Below, in pieces: positions 1 through 5,182 of a DNA stretch of 10,269 bases. Made by a program: the position numbers and the translations under genes. The notes under the pieces were generated by a model, which saw only the letters and a list, made by a program, of their open reading frames with translations, was not told the origin of the DNA and did not search any database. Position 1 is the first letter of the stretch; every line of letters begins with the position of its first letter. Origin of the DNA: an uncultured Thermoleophilia bacterium (GTDB lineage: Bacteria > Actinomycetota > Thermoleophilia > UBA2241); contig CAIWHY010000385.1 in assembly GCA_903912585.1 (NCBI GenBank), positions 1-10,269 of the forward strand. Reading direction: 5' to 3'.

Positions 1-2
1 CC

Positions 3-359
3 GACGCCGCCGGCAACGTGGAGAGCGCGCACGCCGTCACGGTCAAGATCGACACGCGCCCGCCGCAGCCGCACGCGCTCTGGGCGGCGAGCGTCGTGCG
101 CGGCCACGCGGTCGCCTTGCGCTTCTCCGTCAGCGATCCGCGACCGGGCTCGCCGACGGCTGCCGCGGTCATCAAGATCAGGACTCCGGCGGGACGCTCG
201 GTGAAGACGCTGCTCGTGCGCGGCCCGGTCGGCACGTCGCTCAGCGCCCGCTTCGTCTGCTGGCTCGCCAGGGGCAGCTACCGCTTCACCGTCTCCGCCA
301 CCGACGCCGCCGGCAACGCGCAGGCGGCAGCGGCGAGCAATCGCCTGAGCGTGCGCTGA
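3..359 (+). CDS. C-terminal end of an Ig-like repeat surface or secreted protein (5' truncated by window)
   Basis: The frame is open from the first complete codon (base 3) to TGA at 357-359, so this is the last 118 or so codons of a longer gene that begins outside the window. The fragment opens with DAAGN and ends with a second TDAAGN followed by about 15 residues; the DNA for this motif is repeated almost exactly at 1-18 and 301-318. The spacing of about 100 residues is that of one beta-sandwich module of the bacterial Ig-like/FlgD-Ig kind, where a G-x-Y-x-F-x-V-x-A-T-D-A-A-G-N strand typically closes each module. Such repeats occur in extracellular proteases, adhesins and other surface proteins of actinobacteria. 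The catalytic or anchoring part is not visible, so the role of the whole protein is unknown. No sorting signal or membrane helix is present at this C-terminus. The Ig-like assignment is by pattern only. Confidence 0.75.
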   Translation, partial: DAAGNVESAHAVTVKIDTRPPQPHALWAASVVRGHAVALRFSVSDPRPGSPTAAAVIKIRTPAGRSVKTLLVRGPVGTSLSARFVCWLARGSYRFTVSATDAAGNAQAAAASNRLSVR

Positions 360-371
360 CGCGAGATCAGA

Positions 372-389
372 GCCGGCGCCGCTGCCGGC
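372..389 (+). terminator. Hairpin 12 nt downstream of the Ig-like gene
   Basis: The arms GCCGGC at 372-377 and 384-389 pair perfectly (6 bp) around a 6-nt loop, 12 nt after the TGA of the upstream gene. There is no T-tract, as is usual in high-GC actinobacteria, so termination is inferred from position and stem only. Confidence 0.35.
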
Positions 390-491
390 GAAGAGCCGAC
401 CGAAGACGAAGCCCATCCCTTGGCGACTCCATCGGCGCGAAGCGCGCGCCGGCCCGGCAGCCTTTCCCGGCGGATTCGTCCCGCAAAGGGG

Positions 492-532
492 ATGGGCCGC
501 GACGACCGATGCTTGCAGTCGTCGCGGCCCAT
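492..532. repeat. Perfect 15-bp inverted repeat, 11-nt loop
   Basis: The bases at 492-506 are the exact reverse complement of 518-532, separated by 11 nt. The arms are ATGGGCCGCGACGAC and GTCGTCGCGGCCCAT. The 5' half of the left arm can also pair, with one bulge, with 411-421 (GCCCATCCCTT against 486-497), so two mutually exclusive folds are possible. It could be a bidirectional terminator, an operator or part of a structured RNA. No T-tract follows on either side. Confidence 0.6.
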
Positions 533-547
533 GTGGGGCCAACGGCA

Positions 548-574
548 CCCGGGCGTCGGAGGGGATCGCCCGGG
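548..574. repeat. 8-bp inverted repeat, 11-nt loop
   Basis: CCCGGGCG at 548-555 pairs with CGCCCGGG at 567-574. The loop is 11 nt, the same length as in the larger inverted repeat that ends 15 nt upstream, so the two may form consecutive hairpins in one transcript. Confidence 0.4.
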
Positions 575-661
575 CAGGTGGAAGGCGGACTTCGGTGGGG
601 GCGCACCTTGCAGCAGTCGCATCCCGGCGGCTGGGGGAAGTCGCCTTTGCCGTCGTATGGC

Positions 662-690
662 TTGAGGGCATTCTGCGGCGCGTATATGAA
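662..690 (+). promoter_or_regulatory. Candidate sigma70-type promoter for the EamA pair
   Basis: TTGAGG at 662-667 and TATGAA at 685-690 are spaced 17 bp and each match four of six positions of the primary sigma consensus, in an otherwise very GC-rich stretch. Transcription would begin near 697, leaving a leader of about 130 nt before the transporter start that would carry the 12-bp direct repeat and the short leader ORF. The call rests on motif and spacing only. Confidence 0.35.
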
Positions 691-696
691 GCCGGT

Positions 697-729
697 GTTG
701 CGCCGGCGTTGAGGCAGGTTGCGCCGGCG
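697..729 (+). repeat. 12-bp direct repeat, 21-bp period
   Basis: GTTGCGCCGGCG occurs at 697-708 and again at 718-729, a period of 21 bp (two helical turns). It lies right at and after the predicted start of transcription. The phasing would suit binding of a dimeric regulator on one DNA face, but chance repetition in GC-rich DNA is also possible. Confidence 0.35.
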
Positions 730-789
730 CTCCAGCCCACCGCCCAGAGGTACAGCGCCGCGGGGCAGGGCAACAGCGTGGAGAGCTGA

Positions 790-834
790 ATGGAGGGCGA
801 ACGGATGCTCGTCGGCTACGATGGACTCTCATGA
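790..834 (+). promoter_or_regulatory. Short leader ORF overlapping the first transporter start (ATGA)
   Basis: An in-frame ATG at 805 is preceded by GGAGGG at 792-797 with a 7-nt spacer, giving a 9-codon ORF (MLVGYDGLS) that stops at TGA 832-834; an upstream ATG at 790 would make it 14 codons. The stop overlaps the transporter start as ATGA at 831-834. The transporter ATG itself has little Shine-Dalgarno sequence, so translational coupling (termination and re-initiation) is a reasonable reading. Whether the peptide is made is not known. Confidence 0.4.
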
Positions 835-1796
835 GCGGCGAGGCTGAAATGCGGGTTGAAGGGGCTGGAGGGCGCAGCCGCGACCTCGGCGTCCTCGCGC
901 TCGCGGTGATCGCACCGCTGTGGGGCTACAGCTGGGTGGCGAGCAAGGTCGCGCTCGACTACGCCAAGCCGTTCACCTTCGCCGTGCTGAGCACGTTCAT
1001 CTGCGTCGCCTGCCTCTTCGCGGCGCTGGTCGTCACGCGGCGCCCGCTACGGCCGCCGCCCCTCGGCTGGACCACGCTGATCGCTCTGCTGCAGACCACG
1101 TTGTTCGCCACCTTCACCATGTTCGCCCTCTCTTCGGGTGGTGCCGGCAAGGTCTCGGTGCTCGCCTACACGATGCCGTTCTGGCTGCTCTTGCTCGCCT
1201 GGCTGTTCCTGGGCGAGCGCCTGCGCGGCGTGCAGTGGCCGGCCGTGGGGCTCGCCTTCGCCGGCCTGGTGCTCGTCGTGCGCCCCTGGGACATCGGAGG
1301 GGCGCTCAGCGGCGTGCTCGCCTGTGCGGGCGGGCTCGCGTGGGCCGGAGGCGCACTGGCGGTCAAGCTGATGCAGCGGCGGCATCGCGTGGACGTGATC
1401 TCGCTGACCGCGTGGCAGATGGCGCTCGGCGGCCTGCCGCTGATCGTCGCCGCACTGCTGACGCACAGCGGCACGCCACACTGGACGGCGACCTTTGCGT
1501 TGTGCCTCGCCTACTCCGCGATCCTCTCCAACGCCGTGTGCTGGGTCCTGTGGGTGTACGCGCTGCGCTCGCTCCCGGCGGGGGTGGCGGGGCTGGGAAC
1601 GCTGGCGATCCCCGTCCTCGGCGTGCTGGCCGCGTGGCTCCAGCAGGGCGAGACGCCCACCGGAGTGGAAGCCGTGGGCATGGCGCTCATCGTCGCGGCG
1701 CTGGCGATCATGGCGGCCGTGGGCGTCGCCGCCGGGCGTCGGGGCTCCGGCGGCCCAGGCGACGAAACCGGCGTGCTGCTGCCCGTGATCGACTAG
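831..1796 (+). CDS. EamA/DMT-superfamily transporter, first of a tandem pair
   Basis: A 321-residue integral membrane protein with the duplicated EamA layout: roughly ten hydrophobic segments, domain 1 at about residues 21-151 and domain 2 at about 160-299. Typical marks are WGYSWVASK in helix 1, AGKVSVLAYTMPFW leading into FLGER at the end of the first domain, and AGLGTLAIPVLGV with QQGE at the matching place in the second. The family (drug/metabolite transporters) exports amino acids, metabolites or toxic compounds; the substrate cannot be read from sequence. The start at 831 overlaps a leader-ORF stop; a second in-frame ATG at 849 is possible. The next gene is a close paralogue. An oddity is the helix-2 position where the paralogue and most EamA proteins have Arg (R54 there): here it is S54. 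The C-terminus ends in a short tail, LLPVID, whose DNA is copied downstream of the second gene. Confidence 0.92.
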   Translation: MSGEAEMRVEGAGGRSRDLGVLALAVIAPLWGYSWVASKVALDYAKPFTFAVLSTFICVACLFAALVVTRRPLRPPPLGWTTLIALLQTTLFATFTMFALSSGGAGKVSVLAYTMPFWLLLLAWLFLGERLRGVQWPAVGLAFAGLVLVVRPWDIGGALSGVLACAGGLAWAGGALAVKLMQRRHRVDVISLTAWQMALGGLPLIVAALLTHSGTPHWTATFALCLAYSAILSNAVCWVLWVYALRSLPAGVAGLGTLAIPVLGVLAAWLQQGETPTGVEAVGMALIVAALAIMAAVGVAAGRRGSGGPGDETGVLLPVID

Positions 1797-1804
1797 GGGC
1801 GGAG

Positions 1805-1855
1805 ATGGGAATGCATCCGGCCCACACCACGACCTGCCCATGGAGGAGCGCTTGA
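1805..1855 (+). promoter_or_regulatory. Short leader ORF overlapping the second transporter start (TTGA)
   Basis: An ATG at 1805 (or 1811), preceded by a purine-rich GGGGCGGAG at the end of the first transporter gene, opens a 16-codon ORF that stops at TGA 1853-1855. That stop overlaps the preferred TTG start of the second transporter as TTGA at 1852-1855, mirroring the ATGA arrangement of the first gene. This could be a coupling device or simply an accident of frame. Confidence 0.3.
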
Positions 1856-2811
1856 CCGCGCCCGGGGAAGCACCGGAGAGGCCCGCGACGGCTCGGAGCC
1901 GCGATCTCGGCGTGCTCGCGCTCGTCGCCCTCGGGCCGATCTGGGGCTACGGCTGGGTGGCGACCAAGGTCGCCCTCGGCTATTCACAGCCGCTCACCTT
2001 CGCGGCGCTGCGACTCGCGCTGAGCGCCGCCTGCCTGTTCCTCGTGCTCATCGTCATGCGCCGGCCACTGCGGCCGCCCCCGCTCGCGTGGACGGCCCTC
2101 ATCGCGTTCCTGCAGACGACGCTGTTCATCGGCTTCTCCATGCTGGCCTTGTCCATCGGCGGCGCCGGCAAGGTCGCGGTGCTCACGTACACGATGCCGT
2201 TCTGGCTGCTGCTGCTCGCCTGGGTGTTCCTGGGTGAGCGCCTGCACGGCCTGCAGTGGCCGGCCATCGCGATCGCCTTCACCGGCCTCGTCCTCGTGGT
2301 CCAGCCCTGGCACACAGGCGGCGCGATGAGCGGCCTCCTGGCGTGCGCCGGCGGCCTCGCGTGGGCGGCGAGCGCGCTGGTGGTCAAGCTCATGCAGCGT
2401 CGGCACCACGTGGACGTGCTCTCGCTCACCACGTGGCAGATGACGCTGGGCGCGCTCCCACTGATCGTCCTCGCTGCGCTCACCTACAACGGTGGTCCGC
2501 AGTGGACGACCGGATTCGTCCTGGGCCTGACCTACACCGTGGTGTTCGCCAACGCGGTCGCCTGGGTGCTGTGGTTGTACGCGCTGCGCTCGCTCTCCGC
2601 CGGCGCCGCCGGCCTGGGCACGCTGGCGATCCCCGTGGTCGGCGTCGTGGCGGCGTGGCTGCAGCTGGGGGAGCGGCCTTCCCCAGGCGAGGCAGCCGGC
2701 ATGGCGCTCATCGTGGCCGCGCTGGCGATCATCGCGGTGCGCGGCCTCGTCGTCGCGCGACGCGGCTCGGTGGACGGCGAAGTCGTCGTCGTCCAGCCGG
2801 TGACGGACTAG
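1852..2811 (+). CDS. EamA/DMT-superfamily transporter, second of a tandem pair
   Basis: A close paralogue of the preceding gene, alignable without gaps through most of its length and by eye about two thirds identical. It has two EamA repeats, about ten membrane helices, FLGER at the end of domain 1 and QLGE in domain 2. I prefer TTG at 1852: GGAGGAG at 1842-1848 is a good ribosome binding site for it, whereas ATG at 1840 has none. From TTG the first conserved block, RSRDLGVLAL, begins at residue 15, exactly as in the first gene. From ATG 1840 the protein would be 4 residues longer (323 instead of 319). It keeps the helix-2 Arg (R54, in ALRLALSAAC) that the first copy has lost. It probably shares a transcript with the first gene (gap about 55 nt). 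The two may form a paired or redundant efflux system; the substrate is unknown. Confidence 0.92.
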   Translation: MTAPGEAPERPATARSRDLGVLALVALGPIWGYGWVATKVALGYSQPLTFAALRLALSAACLFLVLIVMRRPLRPPPLAWTALIAFLQTTLFIGFSMLALSIGGAGKVAVLTYTMPFWLLLLAWVFLGERLHGLQWPAIAIAFTGLVLVVQPWHTGGAMSGLLACAGGLAWAASALVVKLMQRRHHVDVLSLTTWQMTLGALPLIVLAALTYNGGPQWTTGFVLGLTYTVVFANAVAWVLWLYALRSLSAGAAGLGTLAIPVVGVVAAWLQLGERPSPGEAAGMALIVAALAIIAVRGLVVARRGSVDGEVVVVQPVTD

Positions 2812-2901
2812 ATCCGGTCGCACGGACGATGGGGACGGCGTGCTGCTGCCCGTGATCGCCCGGAGGCAGCGACGCGACGGGCTCCGCCGACGCCGCATGA
2901 C

Positions 2902-2919
2902 GCGCCGGCGGGGCGGCGC
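2902..2919 (-). terminator. GC hairpin between convergent genes
   Basis: GCGCCG at 2902-2907 pairs with CGGCGC at 2914-2919 around a 6-nt loop, directly after the stop codon of the - strand gene ending at 2920. It may serve both converging transcripts. There is no T-tract. Confidence 0.3.
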
Positions 2920-3261
2920 CTACTTGGGCGCGCCGATCCTGGTGGGCGCGTCCATCGCGACCTCGTAGATGTCGGACGAGACGCGCCGGCCCCAGCCCTT
3001 GTTGGCCGGCGACATCCCGGCGAGGATCGCGTCCGCCTCGCGCGCGTCGGCCGCCGTCTCGCAGTAGACGCACACGGCCACAGCGCCGTTGTGACGATCG
3101 ACGAGCATCTCCACGCGGCTGGTCACTTGGGCCAGGCGCGCCGGCAGCTCGCTCGTCGCGTCGCCGCGCCGCAGCGCCTCGATACCGTCGCGCAGAAGCG
3201 CGCCCTCGGCGTCGATCTCCTCCGGGTCTCCGCCCTCGAACCGGGCTATGCGCACGTACAT
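2920..3261 (-). CDS. Small alpha/beta protein, ABM-like (dimeric ferredoxin-like fold suspected)
   Basis: This 113-residue protein has no membrane segment or signal peptide. It opens MYVRIARFEGG, a beta strand of the sort that begins small dimeric alpha+beta-barrel proteins (antibiotic-biosynthesis-monooxygenase-like/EthD-like). A helical stretch rich in Arg/Leu (about 25-52) follows, then a second strand pair around GAVAVCVYCETAADA (about 59-73), another helix, and a last strand SSDIYEVAMD near the end. Layout and length suit that superfamily; there is no catalytic motif I can name, and some members bind haem or small aromatic substrates. ATG at 3261 is supported by AGGAGG at 3267-3272 with a 5-nt spacer. 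It lies about 100 nt downstream of the cytochrome operon on the same strand, with a terminator-like hairpin between, so co-transcription is uncertain. Alternative: an uncharacterised actinobacterial family. Confidence 0.75.
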   Translation of the reverse strand: MYVRIARFEGGDPEEIDAEGALLRDGIEALRRGDATSELPARLAQVTSRVEMLVDRHNGAVAVCVYCETAADAREADAILAGMSPANKGWGRRVSSDIYEVAMDAPTRIGAPK

Positions 3262-3321
3262 GGCCGCCTCCTGGGGGGCAAGCGCTCGTGATCGGCAGGT
3301 CGTGCCCTGGGTGTTCCCAAA

Positions 3322-3356
3322 GGCCGGCGGGCCGCAACGCGCCGGCGGCGCCGGCC
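3322..3356 (-). terminator. Hairpin after the cytochrome operon
   Basis: GGCCGGCG at 3322-3329 pairs perfectly with CGCCGGCC at 3349-3356 (8 bp). It starts 5 nt after the stop of the subunit-IV-like gene on the - strand. No T-tract is present; the call rests on position and stem strength. Confidence 0.45.
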
Positions 3357-3361
3357 GGCCC

Positions 3362-4375
3362 TCACCCTCCGCGTTTGGGCACGTTGCCGGCGTGGTCCCG
3401 GTACCAGTCCCACCAGATCAGGCGGTACACCTTGAGCAGGTGCGGCAGGCGATTGAGCAGCGGGATCAGCGGCAGGAACAGGATCAGGGCGAAGAACGCG
3501 GTCATGATCGCGACGACGAGGAGGTCGGCGCTGTCCTGGTCGGCGATCTGGGGGATCTCGTAGAGGAACTGGTACGGCGCCAGCCACCAGGCGCCGGGGT
3601 ACCTGCCGGTCTCGTGGACGATGCCCCACTGCGGGTTGCCCTGCTGGACGAGGTGGGTGGCGGTGTCCATGTACGGAGACGCGTTGGCGAAGTACAGCAA
3701 CTGACGCGTGAAGTCGAAGCTGTAGGGGTAGTACGAGCCGCCCTGCTCGGCGGCCAGAGCACCCTCGAGCATCCCGCTCTGGCCGAGGCTGAGCATCGCG
3801 GTCATCAGCGGCGCCACCGGCCCGTAGTCGCCGGGCGGCACCTGCACCTGGCCGCCGCTGACCGTCGCCTTGTCCAGCGCCTTGTCGTAGTTGGTGAGCC
3901 AGGTCTGCTGCTGGGCGGCCGACGCCGCCTTGAACTCCTTGAGCGGGGCGGCGTAGAGCCAGTTGATCTTGGCGACGCGGCCCAGCGGCCCGAGGACGAA
4001 GGCCTGGGCCGGGTCGATGGGCCGGGTCACGCCCAGCCAGTTGGCCGGCGCGATCGGGCCGAGGTGCTGGGCCGCCGACGGATCCTTCGTGTACGGCGGC
4101 CCGTAGCCCGACACGGCCGACAGGTCGTTGCCGAGCAGGATGCCGGTCGTCGTCTTGAGGAAGGCGATGGGCTGGTCGTTGGCGACGCTCTGCGCGGTGA
4201 TCGTCGGGTAGTCCGGAGAGCCGTACACGGCGGCGAGGACGATCGCCACGATGGCGACCACCACGAACACGAAGATGCCTTCGCGCAGCAGATCGTAGTG
4301 CTTCATGGGGACGCCGCGGAGGTTCTCCTGGGCGCGGCGTCCGTTGGGGATGTGCTCGTCGATCACGGCCGCCAC
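3362..4375 (-). CDS. Cytochrome b C-terminal domain / subunit-IV-like protein with large inserted domain
   Basis: This 337-residue protein has only two clear membrane helices, at about 33-51 and 284-306. HYDLLREG before helix 1 resembles the 'KD-lln' entry into helix E of cytochrome b subunit IV. PGAWWLAPYQFLYEIP (260-275), just ahead of helix 2, aligns with the quinol-oxidation-site motif PEWYFLPFYAILRSIP; helix 2 ending in LPLIP matches helix F. Residues of about 52-255 form an unusually long, probably extracytoplasmic insertion rich in Tyr, Gln and Pro with no CxxCH haem motif. The essential PEWY Glu is missing (P260-G261-A262-W263). The start is GTG at 4375, preceded by GAGAGGGG; GTG at 4366 is an alternative. 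It follows the cytochrome b gene by 30 nt, in the usual order of split b6/subunit IV. Expected role: partner of the cytochrome b in a quinol-oxidising complex. The assignment is by motif alignment by eye. Confidence 0.6.
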   Translation of the reverse strand: MAAVIDEHIPNGRRAQENLRGVPMKHYDLLREGIFVFVVVAIVAIVLAAVYGSPDYPTITAQSVANDQPIAFLKTTTGILLGNDLSAVSGYGPPYTKDPSAAQHLGPIAPANWLGVTRPIDPAQAFVLGPLGRVAKINWLYAAPLKEFKAASAAQQQTWLTNYDKALDKATVSGGQVQVPPGDYGPVAPLMTAMLSLGQSGMLEGALAAEQGGSYYPYSFDFTRQLLYFANASPYMDTATHLVQQGNPQWGIVHETGRYPGAWWLAPYQFLYEIPQIADQDSADLLVVAIMTAFFALILFLPLIPLLNRLPHLLKVYRLIWWDWYRDHAGNVPKRGG

Positions 4376-4405
4376 ATCCCCTCTCTCATTCGGGCGCCCA
4401 TCCCG

Positions 4406-4993
4406 TCAGTCCTCATACGGGCGCACCGGGCTGTCGCGCCGGATCAGGAAGATGTGCAGGGCCAGGAAGGCGAGCAGGGCCACGGGCAGCGCCGCGACGT
4501 GCAGCGTGAGCACCTGGCCCGCGTCCATGGTGTTGAAGACGGCGCCGATGCCGGCGGCGTTCATCGCATCCTTGGCCTGCGTCGCGATCCACTGCGAGTC
4601 CCAGCTGCTCTGCAGCAGGAACCCGGTGAGTCCGGTGAACACGCCGACGCCGAGCATCAGCGCGCCGACCATCCAGGTGAGCCAGCGGCCGTCACGCCAG
4701 GCGCCGAGGAAGAACTTGGTCGTGAAGTGCAGGATCATCGCCAGGAAGAAGAGCTGCACGCTCCAGAAGTGGACCGAGTTGAAGAAGTGGCCCACGCGAT
4801 TGGCGTGGTACCACGTGGGCCCGCCGAGGGCGAGGGCGAGTCCGGAGGCGACGATCATCGCCAGAGCCATCATCGTCGCCGCGCCGAAGAGGTAGGCCAC
4901 CGAGTTGACGTACACCGGCATGCGCGTCGGCAGCGCGTCCTCGATCGTGAGGTCGAGGCGCAGGTAGCGCTGCGCCCGCGTGGTCAGGTTCAT
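4406..4993 (-). CDS. b6-type cytochrome b (N-terminal haem-binding domain)
   Basis: A 195-residue, four-helix diheme cytochrome b of the short, split (b6) kind. The haem ligands are in place: H75 and H89 in one helix (NSVHFWSVQ ... MILHFT) and H165 and H180 in the last (LTLHVAALP ... LALHIFL). The 14-residue spacing of the first pair and 15-residue spacing of the second is the b6 rather than the mitochondrial pattern. WRDGRWLTW and FTGLTGFLLQ match the conserved W-x-x-G and TG-x-x-L regions between helices B and C. There is no cysteine anywhere, so the covalent haem ci of b6f-type enzymes cannot be attached in the usual way. It would oxidise menaquinol or pass electrons across the membrane together with the next gene. 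Start ATG 4993 has AGGA about 8 nt upstream, lying inside the end of the preceding small gene, only 3 nt away. No Rieske or cytochrome c gene is present in the window. Confidence 0.88.
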   Translation of the reverse strand: MNLTTRAQRYLRLDLTIEDALPTRMPVYVNSVAYLFGAATMMALAMIVASGLALALGGPTWYHANRVGHFFNSVHFWSVQLFFLAMILHFTTKFFLGAWRDGRWLTWMVGALMLGVGVFTGLTGFLLQSSWDSQWIATQAKDAMNAAGIGAVFNTMDAGQVLTLHVAALPVALLAFLALHIFLIRRDSPVRPYED

Positions 4994-4996
4994 CGC

Positions 4997-5170
4997 TCAG
5001 TCCTTGCCTTCGATGAACCGCGGCAGGCGCAGCGCCGCGCCGGCCACGAAGACGACCGCGACCGTGATCCAGGCGATCAGGTTGGGCCACGCCACCGTGA
5101 ACGGGATCTTGAGCAGGCTGAACGTGAAGTACGGGACTCCGGGCAGCAACTCCGGTGGCAACGGATGCAT
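4997..5170 (-). CDS. 57-aa single-helix membrane protein, cytochrome operon
   Basis: This is a short gene that a length cut-off would miss. ATG at 5168-5170 is preceded by GGGGGAGG about 4 nt away, and the frame ends with TGA 3 nt before the cytochrome b start. The product begins MHPLPPELLPGVPYFTFSLL, has one membrane helix at about residues 28-47 (WPNLIAWITVAVVFVAGAAL), and ends in a short basic/acidic tail, LRLPRFIEGKD. The placement, strong ribosome binding site and tight spacing on both sides (12 nt to rubrerythrin, 3 nt to cytochrome b) argue that it is real. By analogy to the small single-helix subunits of b6f-type complexes (PetG/L/N) it may be an assembly or stabilising subunit, but it shows no family signature I recognise. 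Confidence 0.75.
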   Translation of the reverse strand: MHPLPPELLPGVPYFTFSLLKIPFTVAWPNLIAWITVAVVFVAGAALRLPRFIEGKD

Positions 5171-5182
5171 CGCGCCTCCCCC

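Larger units (their letters stand above)
360..830. other. 471-base intergenic region without a convincing gene
   Basis: No open frame here has a credible start, protein-like composition and recognisable family together. The open frames that exist on both strands are Arg/Pro/Gly-rich, as expected of shadow frames in GC-rich DNA. The stretch holds a small terminator-like hairpin (372-389), a perfect 15-bp inverted repeat (492-532), an 8-bp inverted repeat (548-574), a candidate promoter (662-690), a 12-bp direct repeat (697-708 and 718-729), and a short leader ORF with a good ribosome binding site just before the first transporter gene. Confidence 0.6.
1769..2858 (+). repeat. 23-bp exact direct repeat flanking the second EamA gene
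   Basis: The 23 bases at 1769-1791, which encode GVLLPVI at the C-terminus of the first transporter, recur exactly at 2836-2858, which is non-coding sequence after the second transporter stop. The downstream copy still reads GVLLPVI in one frame but is attached to nothing. This marks the edge of a tandem duplication or the remains of a further copy. Confidence 0.75.

Noticed and set aside
278..832. 184-codon - strand open frame in the gene-free stretch
   Set aside because: It is rich in Arg, Pro and Ala, overlaps the end of the Ig-like gene, has no recognisable domain, and crosses perfect hairpins better explained as RNA or DNA structure.
1984..2898. Long - strand open frame opposite the second EamA gene
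   Set aside because: The composition is Arg/His/Glu/Gln-rich without any domain, and it is antisense to an unmistakable transporter.
3248..3361. Possible promoter between the cytochrome operon and the small alpha/beta gene
   Set aside because: No hexamers near consensus could be found on the - strand; only the hairpin and the ribosome binding site are supportable.
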